Position numbers and translations under genes: made by a program | Source of the DNA: Flavobacteriales bacterium UBA7382 | GTDB lineage: Bacteria; Bacteroidota; Bacteroidia; Flavobacteriales_D; Sanyastnellaceae | DNA length: 8,566 nt | Assembly: GCA_002469765.1 (NCBI GenBank) | Contig: DKNS01000009.1 | Span: 7,644-16,209 of the forward strand | Reading direction: 5' to 3' | Part shown: positions 1 through 5,282 of the stretch, in pieces | Layout of the letters: each line of letters opens with the position of its first letter | Numbering within the stretch: position 1 is the stretch's first letter | The notes under the pieces: generated by a model | Databases searched by the model: none | What the model was told of the DNA's origin: nothing | Seen by the model: only the letters and a program-made list of their open reading frames with translations

Positions 1-75
1 CCTGAAACTGCCCCAGATGTCGCCCCAGATGCTGCAGCGTCGGAGGAGGGGCTCTCAGAAGACCCCGCTGCATGA
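1..75 (+). CDS. C-terminal end of an upstream protein (possibly FtsH), partial
   Basis: Frame 1 is open from the window edge to a TGA at 73-75 and encodes 24 residues rich in Pro, Ala, Glu and Asp (PETAPDVAPDAAASEEG...). This looks like a disordered acidic tail, not a folded domain. A 10-bp direct repeat (10-19 and 22-31) produces the tandem APDV/APDA units. The stop overlaps the next ATG as ATGA, the same coupling seen at the following junction, which supports this being a real gene end. In many Bacteroidota genomes the membrane protease gene ftsH lies just before cdsA, and FtsH often ends in such a tail. That identity is inferred from gene order only; nothing in these 24 residues is diagnostic. 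Confidence 0.6.
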   Translation, partial: PETAPDVAPDAAASEEGLSEDPAA

Positions 76-287
76 AGGGATGGGTGCTCGCCATGCATTG
101 CCACAATGCCAGCATGGCACAGGTGATTCAAGGCGCTGTTGAAGCAGAAGACATTCCTGTCGTGTTGATGAACAAGCAGGACTCGAGCTACGTCGGCATG
201 TGCTTTGCAACACGACCTGTGGAGATTTGGGTGCCTGAATCTCACGAAGAACAAGCCAAGACTTGCCTTCAAGCGCTTCAGACATGA
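72..287 (+). CDS. DUF2007 family small protein
   Basis: This 71-residue cytosolic protein matches the DUF2007 pattern (a small alpha/beta domain sometimes annotated as putative signal transducing protein). The N-terminus suits a first strand and helix (VLAMHCHNASMAQVIQGAVE), in which the helix usually carries a residue range read as 'which copy of a polypeptide to look at'. The central VVLMNKQDSSYVG segment is the most typical part of the family, and the end has the usual IWVPESHEEQAKTCLQ strand-helix. There is no membrane segment or signal peptide. The ATG at 72 was chosen because it gives a 4-nt overlap with the upstream stop; a Met at residue 8 is the alternative. Its own stop overlaps the cdsA ATG in the same way, so translation is probably coupled. 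The biochemical role of the family is not established. The position suggests, but does not show, a link to membrane protein quality control or phospholipid synthesis. Confidence 0.85.
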   Translation: MKGWVLAMHCHNASMAQVIQGAVEAEDIPVVLMNKQDSSYVGMCFATRPVEIWVPESHEEQAKTCLQALQT

Positions 288-925
288 GCCAGAAGTACGC
301 GAATGAATGGGTCACCCGAGGGGTTACCGGCACCGTATTTGTGACTGTCGTGATGGGCGCTGTGGTCTGGTCGCCGTGGACCAACGCGGGACTTTGGGCC
401 TTGGTGTCGGCTTTGGCTTGGGCAGAATGGGCCAAGGCACCGCAAGCGCCTGTGGCCAAATTTCCCAAAGCGTTGTCCCTCCTGTTTCCCGTGCCGGCCT
501 TGGCCGCGTTGTTGTGGTTCTGCGAGGCAGAGCCTTACGACCCATGGCCAGTGTTGTCTTTCTTGTGGATGGTCTGGGCCAACGACACCGGAGCGTTCCT
601 TGTGGGCAAGCCCTTCGGCAAACACAAGTTGGCCCCAACGGTGTCGCCCGGCAAATCGTGGGAAGGCACCGTGGGTGGCATGTTGGCCTCGGCGTGCGTG
701 GCCTGGGCTGTGTTGGGGTGGGAGTGGATGTGGCTCGGCGCGCTCATGGGCGTGTTGTCAACGTCGGGAGACTTGATACAAAGTGCATGGAAACGCCGGC
801 GAGGCTTGAAGGACTCAGGCAATCTGCTGCCAGGCCATGGGGGGGTGATGGACCGTTTCGATGGATTTTTGATCGCGGCACCGACCTATGTGCTTCTTTG
901 GTGCATTTTCGCACCTGAATTTTGA
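284..925 (+). CDS. cdsA: Phosphatidate cytidylyltransferase (CDP-diacylglycerol synthase), compact form
   Basis: Converts phosphatidic acid and CTP to CDP-diacylglycerol and pyrophosphate at the inner membrane, the branch point for all glycerophospholipids. Diagnostic sequence: NDTGAFLVGKPFGKHKLAP (100-118), SPGKSWEGT (121-129) and the C-terminal signature KRRRGLKDSGNLLPGHGG followed by VMDRFD (170-193), with the acidic metal- and CTP-binding residues present. Hydrophobic segments lie near 15-30, 35-47, 64-80, 88-99, 132-158 and 194-210. I chose ATG 284, which overlaps the DUF2007 stop as ATGA; the frame stays open back to a TTG at 263, but those seven residues look unnatural. At 213 residues it is well short of the usual 260-285: the stretch between the N-terminal helices and the NDTGA motif is reduced. 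Two signature positions are unusual: GDLIQS where GDLxES is common, and Trp169 in SAWKR where a smaller aliphatic residue is usual. No frameshift is visible, so I take it as intact. Confidence 0.93.
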   Translation: MSQKYANEWVTRGVTGTVFVTVVMGAVVWSPWTNAGLWALVSALAWAEWAKAPQAPVAKFPKALSLLFPVPALAALLWFCEAEPYDPWPVLSFLWMVWANDTGAFLVGKPFGKHKLAPTVSPGKSWEGTVGGMLASACVAWAVLGWEWMWLGALMGVLSTSGDLIQSAWKRRRGLKDSGNLLPGHGGVMDRFDGFLIAAPTYVLLWCIFAPEF

Positions 926-929
926 GATC

Positions 930-1589
930 ATGACGTTTCACCGAGAAGGATTTGGAATCATGGCCCTTGTGGCGGCCGTGGGTGGCGGGGCTGTGGCCCT
1001 GGCGTGGCAGTTGAACGCTGCCTCGTGGGTGGTGCAGTTGGTTGCATTTTTGGCCTTGGTCGACTTCACATTGGTGGCTCAATTTTTCCGGGTCCCCAAG
1101 CGAACCCCTGTCGCCGCCGAGGGGCAAATCTTGTGTCCTTCCGACGGAAAAGTCGTGGTCATTGAAGAAGTGGACGAGCCTGAGGTTTTTGGAGACAAGC
1201 GCATTCAGGTGAGTATTTTCATGAGTCCTTTGAACGTGCACGTGCAATGGGCCCCCATGGCCGGCAAGGTGACGCACGCCATCTACCATGCAGGCAAATA
1301 CCTCGTGGCTTGGCACCCCAAGAGCAGCACGGAAAATGAACGGACCACCCTGGTCATCGAAGGCGACCGCGGTCCGGTGCTGTTTCGACAAATTGCAGGA
1401 GCGGTGGCCCGACGCATCATGCACTACATCGAGCCAGGACAGAAAGTGGCGCTTGGCGAGGAAGTGGGCTTCATCAAGTTTGGTTCTCGGATCGACGTGT
1501 TTTTGCCGCTGGGGACAGACATCCATGTGGATCTCGACCAGAAAGTAAAGGGCCGCGAAACGGTCCTGGCCACGTTGCCCAAGTCCTGA
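930..1589 (+). CDS. psd: Phosphatidylserine decarboxylase proenzyme, short (archaeal-type) family
   Basis: Decarboxylates phosphatidylserine to phosphatidylethanolamine, the main Bacteroidota phospholipid. The 219-residue product has two N-terminal hydrophobic segments (about 7-26 and 31-51), then FFRVPKRTP, PSDGKVVVIEE (70-80), QVSIFMSPLNVHV (93-105), KSSTENERTT (131-140), FRQIAGAVARRI (152-163) and IKFGSRIDVFLPLG (182-195). Cleavage between Gly185 and Ser186 should turn Ser186 into the pyruvoyl cofactor, giving a large beta and a small alpha subunit. Asp72 and His104 are the likely partners in self-processing and catalysis. The NR that usually follows NVHV is QW here (106-107). ATG 930 leaves a 4-nt gap after cdsA and gives a normal N-terminus; an ATG at 888 would add 14 residues inside cdsA and is less likely. 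Co-transcription with cdsA makes pathway sense, although the intermediate enzyme PssA is not in the window. Confidence 0.94.
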   Translation: MTFHREGFGIMALVAAVGGGAVALAWQLNAASWVVQLVAFLALVDFTLVAQFFRVPKRTPVAAEGQILCPSDGKVVVIEEVDEPEVFGDKRIQVSIFMSPLNVHVQWAPMAGKVTHAIYHAGKYLVAWHPKSSTENERTTLVIEGDRGPVLFRQIAGAVARRIMHYIEPGQKVALGEEVGFIKFGSRIDVFLPLGTDIHVDLDQKVKGRETVLATLPKS

Positions 1590-1594
1590 AGTGA

Positions 1595-1647
1595 CAGGTG
1601 GTTTGGTTCTCCCAAGTGCGGGAGGTATTTTGCCACCAAATCACCTG
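1595..1647 (+). repeat. Long inverted repeat with nested hairpin before the secreted propeller gene
   Basis: The left arm CAGGTGGTTTGGT (1595-1607) pairs with the right arm ACCAAATCACCTG (1635-1647): 13 bp with one G-T position (1601/1641). Inside the 27-nt spacer, CTCCC (1609-1613) pairs with GGGAG (1620-1624). The repeat begins 5 nt after the psd stop and ends 4 nt before the next ATG. No T-tract follows, so it is not a normal intrinsic terminator. The left arm contains the TTTG of a candidate -33 element, and the right arm lies at the predicted transcription start. It could be a pair of operator half-sites (arm centres about 40 bp apart, near four helical turns) or an RNA hairpin at the end of the psd message. 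The repeat is directly visible; its role is inferred. Confidence 0.75.
1602..1632 (+). promoter_or_regulatory. Candidate Bacteroidota-type promoter for the secreted propeller gene
   Basis: TTTG at 1602-1605, a 20-nt spacer, then TATTTTG at 1626-1632 resembles the Bacteroidota sigma-ABfr pattern (TTTG, 19-21 nt, TAnnTTTG), with one base missing in the -7 element. Transcription would start near 1638-1640, leaving a leader of about 12-14 nt before ATG 1652. A similar spacing is seen before rpmB, which gives weak mutual support. Confidence 0.4.
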
Positions 1648-1651
1648 ATTC

Positions 1652-3562
1652 ATGAAACAATTCGCCTTTCTCGCGCTTGGTCTGTGGGCCGCGGCGCCCG
1701 TGCTTGCACAGAAGCACGACCTGAGCCAAGCGCCGCAGCTCCCCGCACATGCGCGGGTTAAAGCGCCCATGCCGACGCATGCTGTGCTTGACATCGACCA
1801 CCGTCCTGAAACCCCGATTTCTTTGGAGCACACCCCATCTGCCGACCACATCCAGTCGCGCGATCTTGTGGTGGAGCGCCAAGTCATCGGAATCACCCAA
1901 TACGATTTGCAATCCAACGCCGCCATTGACGATCGCATGGCGGGCAACGGAGACGCCGTCAGTGCAGCCTGGACGATGTCCTTGGACGTGACGCCATTCG
2001 AAGATCGTGGCACGGGCTACAACTTCTTCAACGGCGAGGTGTGGGACGAGCAGCCCTACGAGCGCATTGAAAACGTGCGCATCGGATGGCCTTCTATCAA
2101 CCATCTTGGCGACGGCCGTGAGGTTGTCATCAGCCACGCCGGCATCGACACGCCTTTGCACATGGCACGTCGCGATGCGGGCAATGGCACATGGGAGGAC
2201 TCAGACTTGCCCAACTATGCCTTGTTGGACGACGGGGTGACCACGGTCGGCAACCTCTGGCCTCGCGCAGCGGTGGGTGGATTGAACGACGAAATCCTCC
2301 ATGTCATTTGCATCTCCACGCCCATCGCCAACGGCGGTGCGGAGTACCAAGGCCAAGACGGGGCGTTGTTGTACTACCGTTCCATGGATTCCGGGGACAC
2401 CTGGGAAATGCAAACCTTCCCTGAATTAGACTCGTCCAACTTCGTCAACATGAGTGCAGACGCCTACAGCATTCACGCGGAAGACGGTGTGGTGGCTTTC
2501 GCGGTGTTCAACGACATCAGCGACACCTTCATCATGATTTCAGACGACGCAGGTGACAACTGGGAATACCACATTTTGGCGGACTTCCCTGTGGACTTGT
2601 ACGAAGTGAACGCGGGACTCCCCGATTCGCTTGGGTTCGATTTTGACGGCGATGGCATTGCCCAGGAGTACTTCAACTCCGACGGCGCAGGAGACGTCCA
2701 CGTGGACGTGGAGGGCACTGTGCACTGCGTGTACGGCGGCATGTATTACGCCGATGCGGACACCATCGACGAAGGATTCAGTTACTTCCCAGGCACCAAC
2801 GGCTTGCAATATTGGCGTGAGGACTTTGGCCCCGACAGCAGCGTGACCATCGCGTACGCGTACGACATTGATGAAAGCGGCCAGTTGGACTTGGAGGACG
2901 ACATCGCCGCCTACTTTGTGAACCTAGCGGGCATCCCCAGCATGTCTTCAGACGAGGACGCGAACCTTTACGTGAGCTACAGCGCCATCATGGAGAACTA
3001 CTCTTCTGGCCTGCAGAACTTCCGCCATGTGCACGTGGTGAACTCAGAGGACAACGGAGATTCATGGAACAGCGAGGAAGCCTGCGATCTGACCCCGGAC
3101 GTGGACTTTGACGGGTACGAAGCCGTCTTCGCTTCGATGCCACCTCGTGTGGGCGAGCACATCGAATTGATTTACCAGCGTGACTTTGAGCCCGGCTTGC
3201 ACATCCGCGGCGACGAGGACCCTATGGACGTGAACGACATTGTGCACCTTCGCGTACCCATCTCCGATTTGGGCGAGTGCGCAGACATCGACTTTGAAGA
3301 TTGGGTGGGCGTGGAAGAAGCATTTCAGGCTGGCCAGGTGCAGTTGTTTCCGAACCCAGCCAGTACCGTGGTCGAGATTGTGATTGACCGTCCAGGGATC
3401 CACGACGTGCGTGTGTTGGATGTAGAAGGCCGTGAGCACATGGCTTGGACCACCGCAGGGTTGGTGGAAAAAGTGGACGTGCGAACCTTGCCTTCGGGTT
3501 TGTACTTCGTGGAGCTCAGCCAAGGTGCCGCCCGCACTGTGGTGCGCCTCGCTGTGCAATGA
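1652..3562 (+). CDS. Secreted Asp-box (BNR-like) beta-propeller protein with T9SS type A sorting domain
   Basis: A 636-residue exported protein. Residues 1-19 form a signal peptide (MKQFAFLALGLWAAAPVLA), likely cut before Gln20. The body contains three sialidase-type Asp-box motifs: SMDSGDTW (244-251), SDDAGDNW (297-304) and SEDNGDSW (465-472), each after a hydrophobic strand, indicating a beta-propeller. The phrase GTGYNFFNGEVW...RIGWPSI near 125-150 is, from memory, typical of T9SS propeller proteins. Between the second and third Asp boxes are DFDGDG (330-335) and a canonical EF-hand-like loop DIDESGQLDLED (405-416), which suggest calcium binding. Residues 563-636, from VQLFPNPAST through GLYFVELS to the end, form the type A sorting domain that directs transport through the type IX system to the cell surface or medium. 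The protein is strongly acidic. No sialidase catalytic residues can be assigned, so I call a fold and a location, not an enzyme. It is probably its own transcription unit, with a promoter before it and a terminator after it. Confidence 0.9.
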   Translation: MKQFAFLALGLWAAAPVLAQKHDLSQAPQLPAHARVKAPMPTHAVLDIDHRPETPISLEHTPSADHIQSRDLVVERQVIGITQYDLQSNAAIDDRMAGNGDAVSAAWTMSLDVTPFEDRGTGYNFFNGEVWDEQPYERIENVRIGWPSINHLGDGREVVISHAGIDTPLHMARRDAGNGTWEDSDLPNYALLDDGVTTVGNLWPRAAVGGLNDEILHVICISTPIANGGAEYQGQDGALLYYRSMDSGDTWEMQTFPELDSSNFVNMSADAYSIHAEDGVVAFAVFNDISDTFIMISDDAGDNWEYHILADFPVDLYEVNAGLPDSLGFDFDGDGIAQEYFNSDGAGDVHVDVEGTVHCVYGGMYYADADTIDEGFSYFPGTNGLQYWREDFGPDSSVTIAYAYDIDESGQLDLEDDIAAYFVNLAGIPSMSSDEDANLYVSYSAIMENYSSGLQNFRHVHVVNSEDNGDSWNSEEACDLTPDVDFDGYEAVFASMPPRVGEHIELIYQRDFEPGLHIRGDEDPMDVNDIVHLRVPISDLGECADIDFEDWVGVEEAFQAGQVQLFPNPASTVVEIVIDRPGIHDVRVLDVEGREHMAWTTAGLVEKVDVRTLPSGLYFVELSQGAARTVVRLAVQ

Positions 3563-3568
3563 CGAGTG

Positions 3569-3599
3569 CTTGAATTGAGGGACGTTGTCCCGACCTTTG
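3569..3599 (+). promoter_or_regulatory. Candidate promoter for cinA, overlapping the upstream terminator
   Basis: CTTG (3569-3572), a 19-nt spacer and GACCTTTG (3592-3599) match the Bacteroidota pattern TTTG / TAnnTTTG with one mismatch in the first element and one in the second. The predicted start near 3606 falls inside the left arm of the terminator, so a transcript starting there could not form the full hairpin. The spacer also holds a small palindrome, GGGAC GTT GTCCC (3579-3591). No other promoter would fit between the terminator and the gene. Confidence 0.3.
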
Positions 3600-3628
3600 A
3601 AAGCGGCGCCCTTGGGTGCCGCTTTTTT
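3600..3628 (+). terminator. Rho-independent terminator after the secreted propeller gene
   Basis: AAAGCGGCGCC (3600-3610) pairs with GGTGCCGCTTT (3615-3625) around a CTTG loop, with one G-T pair. The run of six T at 3623-3628 follows directly. This is a strong intrinsic terminator 37 nt after the stop at 3562. It ends only 11 nt before the cinA ATG. Confidence 0.88.
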
Positions 3629-3639
3629 ACTTCAAGCAC

Positions 3640-4911
3640 ATGCGCATTCATTTGATTTCCATCGGAGACGAGTTGTTGATCGGCCAAACGGTCAACACCA
3701 ATGCGGCTTGGATGGGGCGGGAACTCACGTTGGAAGGCTGGGTTGTTTCAGGGACGGAGGTCATAGCCGACAAGCCAAAGGACATCGTCGATGCGCTTGA
3801 TCGAGGTCTCGCCTCGGCGGATGCGGTGTTGATCACAGGCGGATTGGGTCCCACCAAAGACGACGTCACCAAACATGTCTTGGCATCATATTTCGACACC
3901 CCTTTGGTCATGCACGAGCCCATCGCGAAGGCGATTGAGGCGTGGTTCAATTCGCGGAACGTGCCTTTCTTGGAAGTGAACCGGCTTCAAGCCATGCTGC
4001 CAGAGGACTGCACTGTGCTTCCCAACCCGCTCGGCACGGCGTCCGGCATGTGGTTTGAGCGCGGTGGGCACGTGGTGGTGAGCATGCCGGGAGTGCCATA
4101 TGAGATGGAAGGATTGATGACCCAAGAAGTCTTGCCGCGTCTGCAGGAGCACTTTGAGCTTCCCACCACGCTGTATGAAACCGTTGTCACGGCTGGCATA
4201 GGAGAAAGCTCGCTGTCGGCTCTGGTGGAGCCGTGGGAAAATGGCCTGTCAGAAAAAGGGGTGTCTTTGGCGTATTTGCCATCCCCAGGTCAAGTGAAAA
4301 TGCGGTTGGGCGTGCACGGCCCGGCTTCGGATCGAGAGAAGTTGGAGGCGTTGATTGCATCGGAAACGGAGACCTTGGTGAAGTTGATTGCACCCCATGT
4401 GGTCGGTCGAGGCAACATGGACATCCCTGGCGCGGTGCTGAAACTTCTTCGAAAGCATGACCAAACGGTCGCCACGGCGGAGTCGTGCACAGGAGGGGCA
4501 GTGGCCCAAATGCTAACTGGGGTTTCCGGAGCCAGTGCATCTTATCTGGGTTCGGTGGTGGCCTACGACAATCGGGTGAAGTCCGACGTGTTGGGGGTGC
4601 CAGAGTCTGCGTTGGAAACCCATGGCGCGGTGAGTGAAGTGGTGGTGTTGGCGATGGCAGAAGGGGTCAGGCAGCGGCTCGGGACAACCTGGGGGGTGTC
4701 TACCTCTGGAGTGGCTGGACCAAGTGGTGGGACAGAGGACAAGCCTGTGGGCATGGTTTGGATGGCCATTGCGGGGCCTCACGGCTGCAGGGCATGGGTC
4801 CACCGCTTTGGATCGCAGCGTGCCCGCATCGTCCAACGCGCCTCCCGTCGGATTTTGACCCATCTGTATCAAGAAGTCAAGAATCAGGGCGCTTCAGCGT
4901 TGGAGGAATGA
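3640..4911 (+). CDS. cinA: CinA-like protein: COG1058/MoCF domain plus nicotinamide-nucleotide amidase
   Basis: A 423-residue two-domain cytosolic protein. The N-terminal half is the COG1058 molybdopterin-binding-like domain (MRIHLISIGDELLIGQTVNTN at the start, ITGGLGPTKDD at 65-75, then NPLGTASGMW and MPGVPYEMEGL). In characterised relatives this domain hydrolyses ADP-ribose. The C-terminal domain, from about residue 265, is PncC, which deamidates NMN to nicotinate mononucleotide and recycles NAD breakdown products. It carries AESCTGG with the catalytic Ser282, the SYLGSVVAYDN strand, and SGVAGPSGGTEDKPVG. The length is normal for the full-length family. I chose ATG 3640 because the protein then begins exactly at the conserved MRIHLISIGDE; the frame extends back to a GTG at 3616, but that lies inside the terminator stem. 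rpmB follows after 39 nt, a neighbour pair common in Bacteroidota. The historical competence name does not imply a DNA uptake role here. Confidence 0.95.
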   Translation: MRIHLISIGDELLIGQTVNTNAAWMGRELTLEGWVVSGTEVIADKPKDIVDALDRGLASADAVLITGGLGPTKDDVTKHVLASYFDTPLVMHEPIAKAIEAWFNSRNVPFLEVNRLQAMLPEDCTVLPNPLGTASGMWFERGGHVVVSMPGVPYEMEGLMTQEVLPRLQEHFELPTTLYETVVTAGIGESSLSALVEPWENGLSEKGVSLAYLPSPGQVKMRLGVHGPASDREKLEALIASETETLVKLIAPHVVGRGNMDIPGAVLKLLRKHDQTVATAESCTGGAVAQMLTGVSGASASYLGSVVAYDNRVKSDVLGVPESALETHGAVSEVVVLAMAEGVRQRLGTTWGVSTSGVAGPSGGTEDKPVGMVWMAIAGPHGCRAWVHRFGSQRARIVQRASRRILTHLYQEVKNQGASALEE

Positions 4912-4930
4912 CGAAAAAGTTGTTTCTTTG
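4899..4930 (+). promoter_or_regulatory. Candidate promoter for rpmB at the end of cinA
   Basis: GTTG (4899-4902), a 20-nt spacer and TTTCTTTG (4923-4930) fit the Bacteroidota TTTG / TAnnTTTG promoter with one mismatch in each box. Transcription would start around 4937, giving an A/T-rich leader of about 14 nt (TAAAAATTAGTGCC) before ATG 4951. Such A-rich, Shine-Dalgarno-free leaders are usual for highly expressed Bacteroidota genes. It would let L28 be expressed far above cinA. Confidence 0.4.
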
Positions 4931-4950
4931 CAGTCCTAAAAATTAGTGCC

Positions 4951-5193
4951 ATGAGCCGCGTCTGTCAAATTACCGGGAAGAAAGTGATGGTTGGAAACAA
5001 CGTCTCACACTCACAGCGCAAGACAAAGCGTCGTTTCTACCCCAACCTCCAGCGCAAGCGCTTCTACATCCCAGAAGAAGACCGTTGGGTGACATTGCGT
5101 GTGTCGGCCAAGGCCATCCGCACCATCAGCAAAATCGGTGTGCTCGCCGCCATGAAGCGGGGTGAGGAGCTCGGCGTCTTGGAAGCCAAGTGA
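4951..5193 (+). CDS. rpmB: 50S ribosomal protein L28
   Basis: An 80-residue basic protein of normal length for Bacteroidota L28. It starts with the conserved MSRVCQITGKKVMVGNNVSH, followed by SQRKTKRRFYPNLQRKRFY, the strand WVTLRVSAKAIRTI and a C-terminal helix with SKIGVLAAMKRGEELG. It binds 23S rRNA in the large subunit. The CxxTGKK start keeps one cysteine, but the CxxC zinc pattern seen in some L28 proteins is not present. The ATG at 4951 is the only start giving the family N-terminus. In many Bacteroidota rpmB is followed by rpmG (L33), a small DUF4295 gene and ftsY. Here a terminator follows after 32 nt, and a convergent gene lies beyond it. Confidence 0.97.
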   Translation: MSRVCQITGKKVMVGNNVSHSQRKTKRRFYPNLQRKRFYIPEEDRWVTLRVSAKAIRTISKIGVLAAMKRGEELGVLEAK

Positions 5194-5204
5194 TTCGAAC
5201 CGAA

Positions 5205-5219
5205 GGAAGCCAAGCTTCC
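5205..5219 (+). repeat. Small hairpin between the rpmB stop and the terminator
   Basis: GGAAGC (5205-5210) and GCTTCC (5214-5219) form a 6-bp stem with a CAA loop. The 10-mer GGAAGCCAAG also occurs at 5181-5190, across the last rpmB codons, so the sequence is a short direct repeat with a 24-nt offset. It may stabilise the 3' end of the rpmB transcript; this is speculative. Confidence 0.4.
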
Positions 5220-5225
5220 CCAATC

Positions 5226-5255
5226 AAAAAGACCCGCCAAGTGGCGGGTCTTTTT
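5226..5255. terminator. Bidirectional intrinsic terminator between rpmB and the prohibitin gene
   Basis: AAAAAGACCCGCC (5226-5238) pairs perfectly with GGCGGGTCTTTTT (5243-5255) around an AAGT loop. The A-run on one side and the T-run on the other make it function on both strands. It lies 32 nt after the rpmB stop and 27 nt beyond the stop of the convergent prohibitin gene (5283), so it probably ends both transcripts. Confidence 0.93.
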
Positions 5256-5282
5256 GTGTTCAAAGGTTTTGGTTCGTGATCC

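Noticed and set aside
263..283. TTG start that would lengthen CdsA by seven residues.
   Set aside because: It lies within DUF2007, while ATG 284 gives the same ATGA coupling as the preceding junction.
888..929. Upstream ATG for psd that adds 14 residues and overlaps cdsA.
   Set aside because: The extension MCFFGAFSHLNFEI is not family-like and would need a 38-nt overlap; ATG 930 sits 4 nt after the cdsA stop.
744..1526. Long open frame of 260 codons on the minus strand opposite cdsA and psd.
   Set aside because: It is antisense to two well-supported genes, has a His/Arg-rich composition without recognisable motifs, and is expected from GC-rich codon use.
2694..2709. Perfect 16-bp palindrome ACGTCCACGTGGACGT inside the propeller gene.
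   Set aside because: It arises from the codons for an alternating Asp-Val-His-Val-Asp-Val strand in a GC-rich gene; no nearby promoter or matching copy was seen.
2853..2864. Palindrome CGTACGCGTACG inside the propeller gene.
   Set aside because: It is produced by repeated GCG TAC codons (Ala-Tyr-Ala-Tyr) and has no regulatory context.
4951..5193. Possible zinc-ribbon form of L28.
   Set aside because: Only one cysteine (CQIT) is visible; no CxxC pairs, so it is the zinc-free type.
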